Of a stretch of DNA of 7,581 nt, positions 1 to 5,415 are shown piece after piece. The stretch is from Dehalococcoidia bacterium (GTDB taxonomy: Bacteria; Chloroflexota; Dehalococcoidia; Lucifugimonadales; JAGWBF01). Both the position numbers and the translations under genes were made by a program. Where the stretch lies: the NCBI GenBank assembly GCA_021296015.1, contig JAGWBG010000060.1:1-7581 (forward strand), given 5' to 3'. Every line of letters starts with the position of its first letter. Position 1 is the first letter of the stretch. The notes beneath the pieces are model-generated. The model saw only the letters and a list, made by a program, of their open reading frames with translations. It had not been told where the DNA came from and ran no database searches.

Positions 1-367
1 AGGCACGGAGATAAAGTCTATTCGCGAAGGGCGTGTAAACATACGCGAGGGCTATGCCAGGCCCCAAGGTGGAGAGCTATGGCTGGTCAATGCACACATA
101 GCGACCTATCCCGCCGGCGGTATCTTCAACCACGAGCCCACAAGGCCCCGGAAGCTGCTCCTGCACAAGGACCAGGCCGCCAACCTGATAGGGAGCGTGA
201 CTCAAAAGGGACTGAGTATCGTTCCTCTAAGGCTTTACATCAGAAATCACGTGGCTAAAGTGGAGCTTGGGCTGGTCCGGGGCAAGAGGCAGTACGACAA
301 GCGCAGGAGCATCATAGACCGGGACAGAGAACGGGAGGCCCAGCGTTCTCTAAAGCGAGTTGTGTAA
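1..367 (+). CDS. smpB: SsrA (tmRNA)-binding protein SmpB, 5'-truncated
   Basis: The reading frame is open from base 2 to the TAA at 365-367 and gives 121 residues. It begins with GTEIKSIREGRVNIREGYAR, the conserved SmpB core (GTEvKSlR), followed by ELWLVNAHIATY, FNHEPTRPRKLLLHK and the basic tail GKRQYDKRRSIIDRDRERE. SmpB is an OB-fold protein that binds the tRNA-like domain of tmRNA and brings it to stalled ribosomes for trans-translation. Its basic C-terminal tail enters the vacant mRNA channel; here the tail is intact and ends SLKRVV. Family members are about 150-160 residues, so roughly 35 N-terminal residues lie left of the window. No tmRNA gene (ssrA) is visible in the 209 bases that follow. 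The family assignment is very secure. Confidence 0.95.
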   Translation, partial: GTEIKSIREGRVNIREGYARPQGGELWLVNAHIATYPAGGIFNHEPTRPRKLLLHKDQAANLIGSVTQKGLSIVPLRLYIRNHVAKVELGLVRGKRQYDKRRSIIDRDREREAQRSLKRVV

Positions 368-371
368 GCAC

Positions 372-414
372 TGGCGTTATCAAGATACCCCGGCGAAAAT
401 CTTGAGCAACGCCA
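372..414 (+). terminator. Strong hairpin just after smpB, possible transcript end
   Basis: Four bases after the smpB stop, TGGCGTT (372-378) pairs perfectly with AACGCCA (408-414). Inside it, TCAAGAT (380-386) pairs with ATCTTGA (399-405). This gives a 14-bp two-part stem with a small internal bulge and a 12-nt loop. No T-run follows, so it is not a classical intrinsic terminator. It could be a Rho-type 3' boundary or an mRNA-stabilising hairpin. The structure is visible in the sequence; the function is inferred. Confidence 0.45.
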
Positions 415-433
415 TCTCTGCCAGCAACGTATT

Positions 434-442
434 TGATATAAT
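434..442 (+). promoter_or_regulatory. Extended -10 promoter for the lipoprotein gene
   Basis: TGATATAAT carries a perfect TATAAT hexamer (437-442) preceded by the TG of an extended -10 element. No good -35 stands at the usual 16-18 bp spacing, which extended -10 promoters can tolerate. Transcription would start near 449 and leave a leader of about 128 nt before the ATG at 577. It is the only convincing sigma70-type signal between smpB and the lipoprotein gene. Confidence 0.55.
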
Positions 443-448
443 GGATTA

Positions 449-576
449 GTAGTACATCACGTCAGGTTCCGGATGCGCCCTTCCGGGCCAGCCGAGAAAG
501 ACCGCCCGTCGGACTCTAGTGCAGACTCAAGAACAAAGCGGGCGGCGCTATGACTTGACCGCCTATCAGGAGACAG
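449..576 (+). promoter_or_regulatory. GC-rich structured leader upstream of the lipoprotein gene
   Basis: This inferred 5' leader contains CCGGA (469-473) pairing with TCCGG (482-486) around an 8-nt loop. CCGCCCG (502-508) pairs with CGGGCGG (539-545). The GGCGG at 541-545 could instead pair with CCGCC at 559-563, next to the AGGAG ribosome binding site (568-572). The two pairings exclude each other, an arrangement that can control translation. I do not recognise a known riboswitch class; a cobalamin-box resemblance (TCAGGAGACAG) is only the ribosome binding site. Function is speculative. Confidence 0.3.
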
Positions 577-1758
577 ATGCCAAGAACGCTGACCTACCGG
601 GGCATTGTCGCGCTCATTTCACTGGCCTTGCTGGCTGTGGCTGCTGCCTGTGGTGGCTCTGAGCCTGAGGAGTTAACCTTCGACCTCACCATATCCGACC
701 GCGGTCTCGACACGGACACGGTCAGGGTGAAGCATAACGACATTGTGACCCTCAACTTCAACGCGGATGAGGGTGGAAGCGTCCACCTTCACGGGTACGA
801 CATTGATGATGAGGCGTCGCCAGGCGAGGCCGCTACCATAGGGTTCACCGCAGACGCCACCGGTAGATTTAGAATCACCTTCCACCCCGCCGGCGCGTCT
901 TCCGGGGGCCACTCCGAAGGAGGAGGGCATGGTACGGGACAAGGCTCCATGTCGTCCATGAGTCATGGCCCCGTGGAGTCCAATGTGCCGATTGGCGTGG
1001 CCCTGACTGCAGAGGTCGAAGACGGGGGCGGCGTCAACGTTCACGTTATGACCGAGGGCTGGCGCTGGGCGCCTGAGAACGTCAACGGGGCCAACGCCGA
1101 CGGCGAAGGACACGCCCACGTCTACGTTGACGGCGAGAAGATTGGCCGGGTATATGGCCCTCGTTACTACCTAGGGCGTCTGGAACCCGGGGAGAGACAT
1201 ATCCGTGTGGCCCTCAACGCCAACGCTCACAATGACCTGCTGGCTGGCGGGGAGCCGGTTGAGGCCATGACAATGGCAACGGTCCCGGAGTCTAGCCACA
1301 TGGACAGTATGGATGCCGCCTTGGTGGAGGCCCAGTCGCCAATGTCCCTGGAGATAATGGCCCATCCCGAACCTGATAGTGGATACAACCTGCAAGTTAT
1401 CCCCACAGGGTTCACTTTCTCCGGTGAGGATGTGGGACAGGCCCACGTTAGCGGTCAGGGGTACGCCCTCCTCAGTATAGACGGCGAAGTGTACACGCGT
1501 CTATACGGCCCCTGGTTGCAACTGCCGACCCTGGCACCTGGTATGCACGAGATCGTCGTTAGTTTCTCCACCAACGACCACAGGCCCTATTCATGGAACG
1601 GGGAGCGCGTGACCGCCGCGACGACCGTACACGTGGAGGGACAAGAAGAAGAGGGTCACGGAGAAGGCGCAGATGGAGGACAGGAGCACGGAGAGGTAAC
1701 GGCGGTGGCAGAGGTGGAGGAGGTCCCTCTGGGGGTGCTCGAAGTCCTGCCCAGATAA
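577..1758 (+). CDS. Cupredoxin-like, His/Met-rich lipoprotein with a duplicated C-terminal domain
   Basis: This is a 393-residue predicted lipoprotein. A signal peptide ends in AVAAAC, with Cys25 as the lipidation residue. Residues 33-104 look like a beta-sandwich cupredoxin-type domain, with HLHGYD (His70, His72) and FHP (His103) near the expected metal site. There is no cysteine apart from Cys25, so a classical blue-copper type 1 centre is absent. A Gly/His/Met linker (106-131, containing HSEGGGH and MSSMSH) leads to two similar units. These are about 153-236 and 270-350, matched by GHAHVYVDGEKIGRVYGP against GYALLSIDGEVYTRLYGP and by LEPGERHI against LAPGMHEI. The tail (about 353-374) is Glu/Gly/His-rich. 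A role in extracytoplasmic metal (possibly copper) binding is inferred from composition and fold only. The start is supported by AGGAG at 568-572. The DUF1801 gene follows 21-45 nt downstream on the same strand. Confidence 0.8.
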   Translation: MPRTLTYRGIVALISLALLAVAAACGGSEPEELTFDLTISDRGLDTDTVRVKHNDIVTLNFNADEGGSVHLHGYDIDDEASPGEAATIGFTADATGRFRITFHPAGASSGGHSEGGGHGTGQGSMSSMSHGPVESNVPIGVALTAEVEDGGGVNVHVMTEGWRWAPENVNGANADGEGHAHVYVDGEKIGRVYGPRYYLGRLEPGERHIRVALNANAHNDLLAGGEPVEAMTMATVPESSHMDSMDAALVEAQSPMSLEIMAHPEPDSGYNLQVIPTGFTFSGEDVGQAHVSGQGYALLSIDGEVYTRLYGPWLQLPTLAPGMHEIVVSFSTNDHRPYSWNGERVTAATTVHVEGQEEEGHGEGADGGQEHGEVTAVAEVEEVPLGVLEVLPR

Positions 1759-1779
1759 GACCCGGACGGGCATTTTCCC

Positions 1780-2271
1780 ATGGCGTCTGCAGAGGAGGAC
1801 GCGTTGAAGAGCACAGCGACAACGGTTGGACAGTACCTGGACGAGTTGCCCCCGGAGCGTCGCCGCGCCGTGTCCGAGGTGCGCGCCGTGGTCCTATCCA
1901 ACCTCCCGGAGGGCTACGAGGAGATTATGGACTTTGGCATGATTGCCTACGTGGTGCCCCTGTCCATCTGTCCCGACACCTACAATGGCCATCCCCTCAT
2001 GTACGCCGCCCTGGCCTCCGAGAAGAGCTATGTTTCCGTGCATCTTATGAACATCTACGCCGACCCGGAGACCCAGAGATGGTTCGTGGATAGCTACAGG
2101 GCCACCGGGAAGCGGCTCGACGCGGGCAAGTCCTGCGTCCGGTTCCGCAAGCTGGAGGACCTGCCCCTGCAGCTCATCGGCGATGCCGTGGCCCGCACGC
2201 CCGTTGACGAATGGGTCCGAGTCTACGAGGCGTCCCGCTCCGCCCGTCGGAAGGGACGCCCCAAGGGCTAA
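1780..2271 (+). CDS. DUF1801 domain protein
   Basis: The product is 163 residues from the ATG at 1780. It matches the DUF1801 (YdhG-like) family through TVGQYLDELPPERR (15-28), LPEGYEEIMDFGMIAYVVPLS (42-62, including the conserved PEGYEE and the GMI..VVP stretch), YAALASEKSYVSVHLMNIY (75-93) and a late KSCVRFRKLEDLP (117-129). It is a small cytosolic protein with no signal peptide or membrane segment. Family function is not settled, so I assign none. The ATG has no good ribosome binding site, whereas the in-frame TTG at 1804 lies 5 nt after GAGGAGG. The true product may therefore begin there and be 155 residues. It lies closely downstream of the lipoprotein gene and may be co-transcribed with it. 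The Arg/Lys-rich C-terminus (SARRKGRPKG) is an extension of unknown use. Confidence 0.85.
   Translation: MASAEEDALKSTATTVGQYLDELPPERRRAVSEVRAVVLSNLPEGYEEIMDFGMIAYVVPLSICPDTYNGHPLMYAALASEKSYVSVHLMNIYADPETQRWFVDSYRATGKRLDAGKSCVRFRKLEDLPLQLIGDAVARTPVDEWVRVYEASRSARRKGRPKG
1792..1806 (+). promoter_or_regulatory. Strong ribosome binding site pointing to a TTG start for the DUF1801 gene
   Basis: GAGGAGG at 1792-1798 is an ideal Shine-Dalgarno sequence. It is followed after 5 nt by TTG (1804-1806) in frame with the DUF1801 gene. The upstream ATG (1780) is preceded by a CT/GC-rich stretch with no such motif. A start at 1804 still keeps the whole recognisable domain. GAGGAGG does encode Glu-Glu-Asp in the longer reading, so coincidence is possible. 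Confidence 0.55.
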
Positions 2272-2290
2272 CATCAATAATAATGCCCCA

Positions 2291-2333
2291 ACCGGAGATT
2301 CAGTTTTCTCCCTGATATATCAGGGCATCCGGT
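2291..2333. terminator. Nested palindrome at the convergent gene junction
   Basis: CCCTGATATATCAGGG (2310-2325) is a perfect 16-bp palindrome. It lies inside a wider inverted repeat, ACCGGA (2291-2296) with TCCGGT (2328-2333). The structure overlaps the last codons and the stop of the minus-strand DUF3179 gene and sits 20 bp after the DUF1801 stop. It could act as a two-way transcript end or as a protein binding site. There is no T-run on either side, so the terminator label is tentative. Confidence 0.35.
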
Positions 2334-3682
2334 TTGAAAGCTCCCCAGGCGAACCAGAAATGGTTGGCGTGGACGATGGGAGTCAGTGCCTTCCCGGTGA
2401 GGGGGCCATCCACGGCCTCGCCCAGAATATTCCAGACACTGCCCGTCTCATCGTCCACTATATATTCTCCGTCCCCGCTAAAGCCGAGCTTTCGTCCATC
2501 CACCCTGGGAACGAACACCCCCGTAGCGCCCACGTCCCTGGACTCCCGTATGGAGCTGCGGTCCAGGGCTGACACAGTCCCGGCCTTGAAGAAGACCGTC
2601 ATGTCCTGGCCATTTACCGAGTAATTGATGACCCCCTCCCTTTCCAGGGCTGAGAATGGGAAGGACACATCCACGTCTCCGATGGTCACCGCCACGACCC
2701 GTTCCTTGGGCGGAAGGCGACCGTCCGGCTCGTCAAGTAGCAAGAAGGGCGGATTATCCACCCGGTCATAGCCGGTGTAAGGATTGCTGCCGTATGACCT
2801 GGAGAAGCCCGTATCTCTGGAAAGCACCGTGCCGTCGGCATTGGCGGCCTTGAAATCTTCCCATGAAACGATTTGAGCCGGGAGGAAGGTGAGGGCCTTT
2901 CCTGTAAGCTCTCCAACGATGGCCTCTCCGGTGAGTTGCTGCCACCATGACTCGGTCTGTCGGTCCCACATAATCAGGTCGCTGTTACGCAGGTTGCCCG
3001 AGGTCCCGAAGTCGTAAGTGACCCCGTCCAGCCTTCTGTCAAAGGCTATAGCGGAGTTGCACAGGGGGCAGAAGGTGACGGTTACCGGCACGTCACCGAC
3101 CATGTCGTTAACTATCTCGTGCCAGGTCATAATCTGGAGTGGGTAGGCCCTGGCATCTCCGTCAATCTCCAGGGCGATAACCGGCTGCTGGCCGGCAAGC
3201 CACCCGTCGGCGTGTTCGGGTGACACGAACTTGGGGGCGTCTATGGGGGGAATGCCGTCGGGGGGTGGGCCGCCGGAGATAATCTCGCTATATGGAACGC
3301 TGTGCCTGCTGAAGTCGGTCTCCCAACCCCGGGTGGAAAATCGGGCATCCCTCAATGCTCTCTCGAAATCGGGGTCCGGTGCCACGAGTTCGCCGGGTTT
3401 GGAGGTATCGTCCGCTTTAGTCGTTGGGGTGGGAGTGGTCGTGGGCGAGGCGGTCGTCTCTGCAGCCCCCTCGTCAGGCGTAGGGGCGGCGTCCGTTTCA
3501 GGTGTTGGGGTGCGAGTAGGTGTGGTCGTGGGTGAGGGTGAAACGGTTGGGTCCTGGCGATTTGACGGGGAAGGGTCATCCGAACCCGAAGTGCAGGCCA
3601 GGCCCAGGCTGGTGACGATTATGACTAACCCTATGAGGCCGAATGCGACCAGCATAATAGTCAGGTTCTGCCGTTTGACCAT
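2300..3682 (-). CDS. DUF3179 domain lipoprotein
   Basis: This is a 460-residue predicted lipoprotein. A positively charged start (MVKRQ) and hydrophobic stretch end at LGLAC with Cys30. A Pro/Thr/Ser-rich spacer (about 36-98) probably holds the domain away from the membrane or wall. Residues from about 101 to 455 are the DUF3179 domain. Its hallmarks are ARAYPLQIMTWHEIVND (177-193), VTVTFCPLCNSAIAFDR (200-216, with Cys205 and Cys208 as a CxxC pair), SGNLRNSDLIMWDR (228-241) and SWWQQLTGEAIVG (245-257). GEAIVGELTGKALT (252-265) recurs as GEAVDGPLTGKALT (421-434), so the domain carries an internal repeat. The family is extracytoplasmic with no established activity that I know; the conserved Cys pair and His188 suggest metal or redox chemistry, which is inference. 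The start is supported by GGAGAG 6 nt upstream. It is divergent from gnd. Confidence 0.9.
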   Translation of the reverse strand: MVKRQNLTIMLVAFGLIGLVIIVTSLGLACTSGSDDPSPSNRQDPTVSPSPTTTPTRTPTPETDAAPTPDEGAAETTASPTTTPTPTTKADDTSKPGELVAPDPDFERALRDARFSTRGWETDFSRHSVPYSEIISGGPPPDGIPPIDAPKFVSPEHADGWLAGQQPVIALEIDGDARAYPLQIMTWHEIVNDMVGDVPVTVTFCPLCNSAIAFDRRLDGVTYDFGTSGNLRNSDLIMWDRQTESWWQQLTGEAIVGELTGKALTFLPAQIVSWEDFKAANADGTVLSRDTGFSRSYGSNPYTGYDRVDNPPFLLLDEPDGRLPPKERVVAVTIGDVDVSFPFSALEREGVINYSVNGQDMTVFFKAGTVSALDRSSIRESRDVGATGVFVPRVDGRKLGFSGDGEYIVDDETGSVWNILGEAVDGPLTGKALTPIVHANHFWFAWGAFKPDALIYQGEN

Positions 3683-3880
3683 CGGTTTCTCTCCGCTCTA
3701 TCCGGCCGGGGTGCCTTTTTCCCTTACTGACGGACTGTAATATAGGGTTGCTCCTAGATATGATGTAAGTCATGTCTAAAAGATTTACATGGCGTATTGG
3801 ATAGGTTTACACTGCCTATGGGCTGGGCCAAAGGGTCGTCAATGCCCGAAGGGTGAGACATCGCCAAAAGGGGGTAAGCT
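3683..3880. promoter_or_regulatory. Divergent intergenic region with an inverted repeat
   Basis: This 198-bp spacer must hold the promoters of the DUF3179 gene (leftward) and gnd (rightward). It is more AT-rich in the middle (about 3735-3815). ATGTAA (3763-3768) and TTACAT (3785-3790) form an inverted repeat with a 16-nt gap, a spacing seen in dimeric regulator sites. TATGAT (3759-3764, +) and TATATT (complement of 3739-3744, -) are candidate -10 boxes for the two directions, but neither has a good -35. AGGGGG (3869-3874) serves as the gnd ribosome binding site. Confidence 0.4.
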
Positions 3881-4795
3881 ATGGAGCTTGGTATGGTCGG
3901 ACTGGGCCGCATGGGTGGCAATATGGCGCGGCGGCTCATATCAAAGGGCGGCCACCGTGTGGTAACTTACGACCATGATGACGAGGCGGTGAAGGCCAGC
4001 GAAGCCCTGGGGGGTTCGGGAGCGACTTCCCTGGAGAATCTTGTCGAGAAGCTGACGCCACCTCGTGCCGTGTGGGTGATGGTCCCTGCCGGGGATGCCA
4101 CCGAGTCCACTATTGATAGTCTCCTTCCCTTGCTGTCCAGTGGCGATGCCGTCCTGGACGGTGGCAATTCCAACTATAAAGACACCATCCGGCGTGGGGA
4201 GAAGCTTCACCAGCACGGGTTGAACTTTATGGACGTAGGCACCAGCGGTGGAGTCTGGGGCCTCACCGAAGGCTACAGCCTGATGGTGGGCGGTGATCAG
4301 GACGTGTTCAAGCGATTGGAGCCTATATTCCAGACTCTTGCTCCCGCACCAGATAGAGGCTACGGCTACGTTGGGCCCAGCGGCGCCGGACATTTCGTGA
4401 AGATGGTCCACAACGGCATCGAGTACGGGCTGATGGAGGCGTATGCCGAAGGGTTTGAGCTATTGAGGGCAAAGGGCGAACTTGGGCTTGACCTGGCCCA
4501 GATTGCCCAAATCTGGCGGCATGGCAGCGTGGTGCGCTCATGGCTGCTTGATTTGACCGCAGCAGTCCTTGAGGATGACCCCAAGCTGGAAAGTCTCCAA
4601 TCGTATGTGCAGGATTCGGGGGAAGGCCGATGGACGGTGGAGGAGTCCATAGAGCTGGCGGTCCCGGCGCCGGTCATAGCGCTCTCGCTCCAGATGAGGT
4701 TCCGCTCCCGCCAGGAGCAGCCCTTTGGCGGCAAGGTGTTGGCCGCCATGCGGAACCAGTTCGGCGGCCACGCCGTGAGGCCCTCCGAGTCCTAG
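3881..4795 (+). CDS. gnd: 6-phosphogluconate dehydrogenase (decarboxylating), short form
   Basis: The enzyme oxidatively decarboxylates 6-phosphogluconate to ribulose 5-phosphate in the cytosol (oxidative pentose phosphate pathway). The 304-residue product has the N-terminal Rossmann motif GLGRMGGNMARRL (7-19), DGGNSNYKDT (93-102), the substrate loop GTSGGVWG (120-127) and the catalytic segment KMVHNGIEYGLMEAY (174-188). Lys174, Asn178 and Glu181 match the known catalytic and substrate residues. IWRHGSVVRSWLL (211-223) and SGEGRWT (246-252) are also typical. The length fits the roughly 300-residue short class rather than the 470-residue form. After beta-2 the sequence is TYDHDD, with acidic Asp31 where NADP-dependent enzymes carry Asn-Arg-Thr, so NAD preference is likely (inference). 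AGGGGG lies 6 nt before the ATG. No zwf or pgl gene is in view. Confidence 0.92.
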   Translation: MELGMVGLGRMGGNMARRLISKGGHRVVTYDHDDEAVKASEALGGSGATSLENLVEKLTPPRAVWVMVPAGDATESTIDSLLPLLSSGDAVLDGGNSNYKDTIRRGEKLHQHGLNFMDVGTSGGVWGLTEGYSLMVGGDQDVFKRLEPIFQTLAPAPDRGYGYVGPSGAGHFVKMVHNGIEYGLMEAYAEGFELLRAKGELGLDLAQIAQIWRHGSVVRSWLLDLTAAVLEDDPKLESLQSYVQDSGEGRWTVEESIELAVPAPVIALSLQMRFRSRQEQPFGGKVLAAMRNQFGGHAVRPSES

Positions 4796-4810
4796 GAAAG
4801 CTCTGAAAAA

Positions 4811-4873
4811 CGTCATTCCGGCGGAGGCCGGAATCCATCTCCACCCTGGATTCCGGCTTTCGCCAGAATGACG
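4811..4873. repeat. 63-bp fold-back (REP/MITE-like) intergenic repeat
   Basis: The 27-nt arms 4811-4837 and 4847-4873 pair along their whole length around a 9-nt loop, with one mismatch (4819/4865) and two G-T pairs. The ends are CGTCATTC and GAATGACG. The core GCCGGAATCCA / TGGATTCCGGC is perfect. The left arm can also fold alone (ATTCCGGC, 4-nt loop, GCCGGAAT). Sequences of the type GTCATTCC...GGAATGAC recur as dispersed intergenic repeats in many bacteria, and the Neisseria dRS3 element has a similar ATTCC..GGAAT design; this is from memory. It lies between convergent gnd and the VOC gene, where it may also end transcripts. Confidence 0.8.
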
Positions 4874-4890
4874 GGGGCGCTAAATCGTTA

Positions 4891-5310
4891 CTAACTGGCC
4901 GGGCTTGCGCACCTCAGACGCTTGGGATGGTGGAGGATTTCTATGAGGTTGCCGGCGGGGTCGCGGATATAGGCGTAGCTGGACCCGTCGTGGCTACGGA
5001 ATCCACCGCTGGGTAGGGTGGAGCCTATGTCGTCCTCAAGGGGAACGCCCATCTCCTTCAGGTTGGCTATCATCTCGTCCCAGTCGGTAATCTCGATGGC
5101 GACGTGGTTTATGGGGCGACTGGGGTCCGGGTTCTTGTAGAGGTGGAACTCCCCCGGTCCCGCGAACATCTCCAGCATCCTGTCGGAGGACTCAGGCCCC
5201 AAATCCTTGCGTTCTATGCCGAAAACCTTCTCGTACCACTCTTTGCTGCGCTCTATGTCGGTAATTCCGTAGTTCACGTGGTGTATCATGCTTATCCTGG
5301 ACTTGGACAT
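4891..5310 (-). CDS. VOC (glyoxalase/dioxygenase fold) family protein
   Basis: This 139-residue product has two beta-alpha-beta-beta-beta halves of the vicinal oxygen chelate fold. The first half opens with MIHHVNYGITDIERSKEWYE (8-27), followed by FGIERKDLG. The second has INHVAIEITDWDEMIANLKE (67-86) and ends YIRDPAGNLIEIL (114-126). His11, Glu47 (or His56), His69 and Glu124 are at the usual metal-ligand places, so a metal-dependent isomerase, lyase or dioxygenase activity is possible. The substrate cannot be read from the sequence. The ATG at 5310 is chosen because GGGAGGTGG lies 4 nt upstream. A longer in-frame reading from TTG at 5394 would add 28 unrelated residues and begin inside the promoter's -35 box. 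It lies 105 bp downstream of a nitroreductase gene on the same strand, but has its own promoter. Confidence 0.88.
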   Translation of the reverse strand: MSKSRISMIHHVNYGITDIERSKEWYEKVFGIERKDLGPESSDRMLEMFAGPGEFHLYKNPDPSRPINHVAIEITDWDEMIANLKEMGVPLEDDIGSTLPSGGFRSHDGSSYAYIRDPAGNLIEILHHPKRLRCASPAS

Positions 5311-5365
5311 ATAGCCACCTCCCGGTAAACATAATTCTTCGACCGTACCCGTCTCCGATGGGTAG

Positions 5366-5394
5366 ATGATATATTCGTTGCCCCTCTGCGTCAA
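5366..5394 (-). promoter_or_regulatory. Sigma70-type promoter of the VOC gene
   Basis: On the minus strand, TTGACG (5389-5394) and TATCAT (5366-5371) are separated by exactly 17 bp. Each matches the consensus at five of six positions. Transcription would begin near 5359 and give a leader of about 49 nt. The promoter begins about 21 bp beyond the stop of the upstream nitroreductase gene, so the VOC gene can be expressed independently. Confidence 0.65.
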
Positions 5395-5415
5395 GTCAAA
5401 CCTTGGGCCAACAAC

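Noticed and set aside
368..576. Possible tmRNA gene (ssrA) next to smpB
   Set aside because: Only 209 bases are available, with no tRNA-like acceptor ends, no T-arm motif and no peptide tag frame.
555..582. Cobalamin riboswitch box (TCAGGAGACAG)
   Set aside because: Only the AGGAGA ribosome binding site matches; the rest of the B12 riboswitch core is missing.
1593..2093. Plus-strand open frame of 166 codons, Arg/Gly-rich, across the lipoprotein/DUF1801 junction
   Set aside because: Low-complexity composition, overlap with two well-supported genes in another frame, and no family resemblance.
3420..3545. Apparent tandem DNA repeats rich in GTGG/GGTG
   Set aside because: They are codons of the Pro/Thr/Ser stalk of the DUF3179 lipoprotein, not an independent repeat array or CRISPR.
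3231..3740. Plus-strand open frame of 169 codons, Val/Gly/Ser-rich
   Set aside because: It is the antisense of the DUF3179 Pro/Thr stalk and signal peptide; its composition follows from that low-complexity coding DNA.
3941..4411. Minus-strand open frame of 156 codons inside gnd
   Set aside because: Lies fully within a strongly conserved gene on the other strand and shows no recognisable motifs.
5311..5394. N-terminal extension of the VOC protein
   Set aside because: It begins with TTG inside a -35 box, lacks homology to the fold, and a far better start with GGGAGGTGG exists at 5310.
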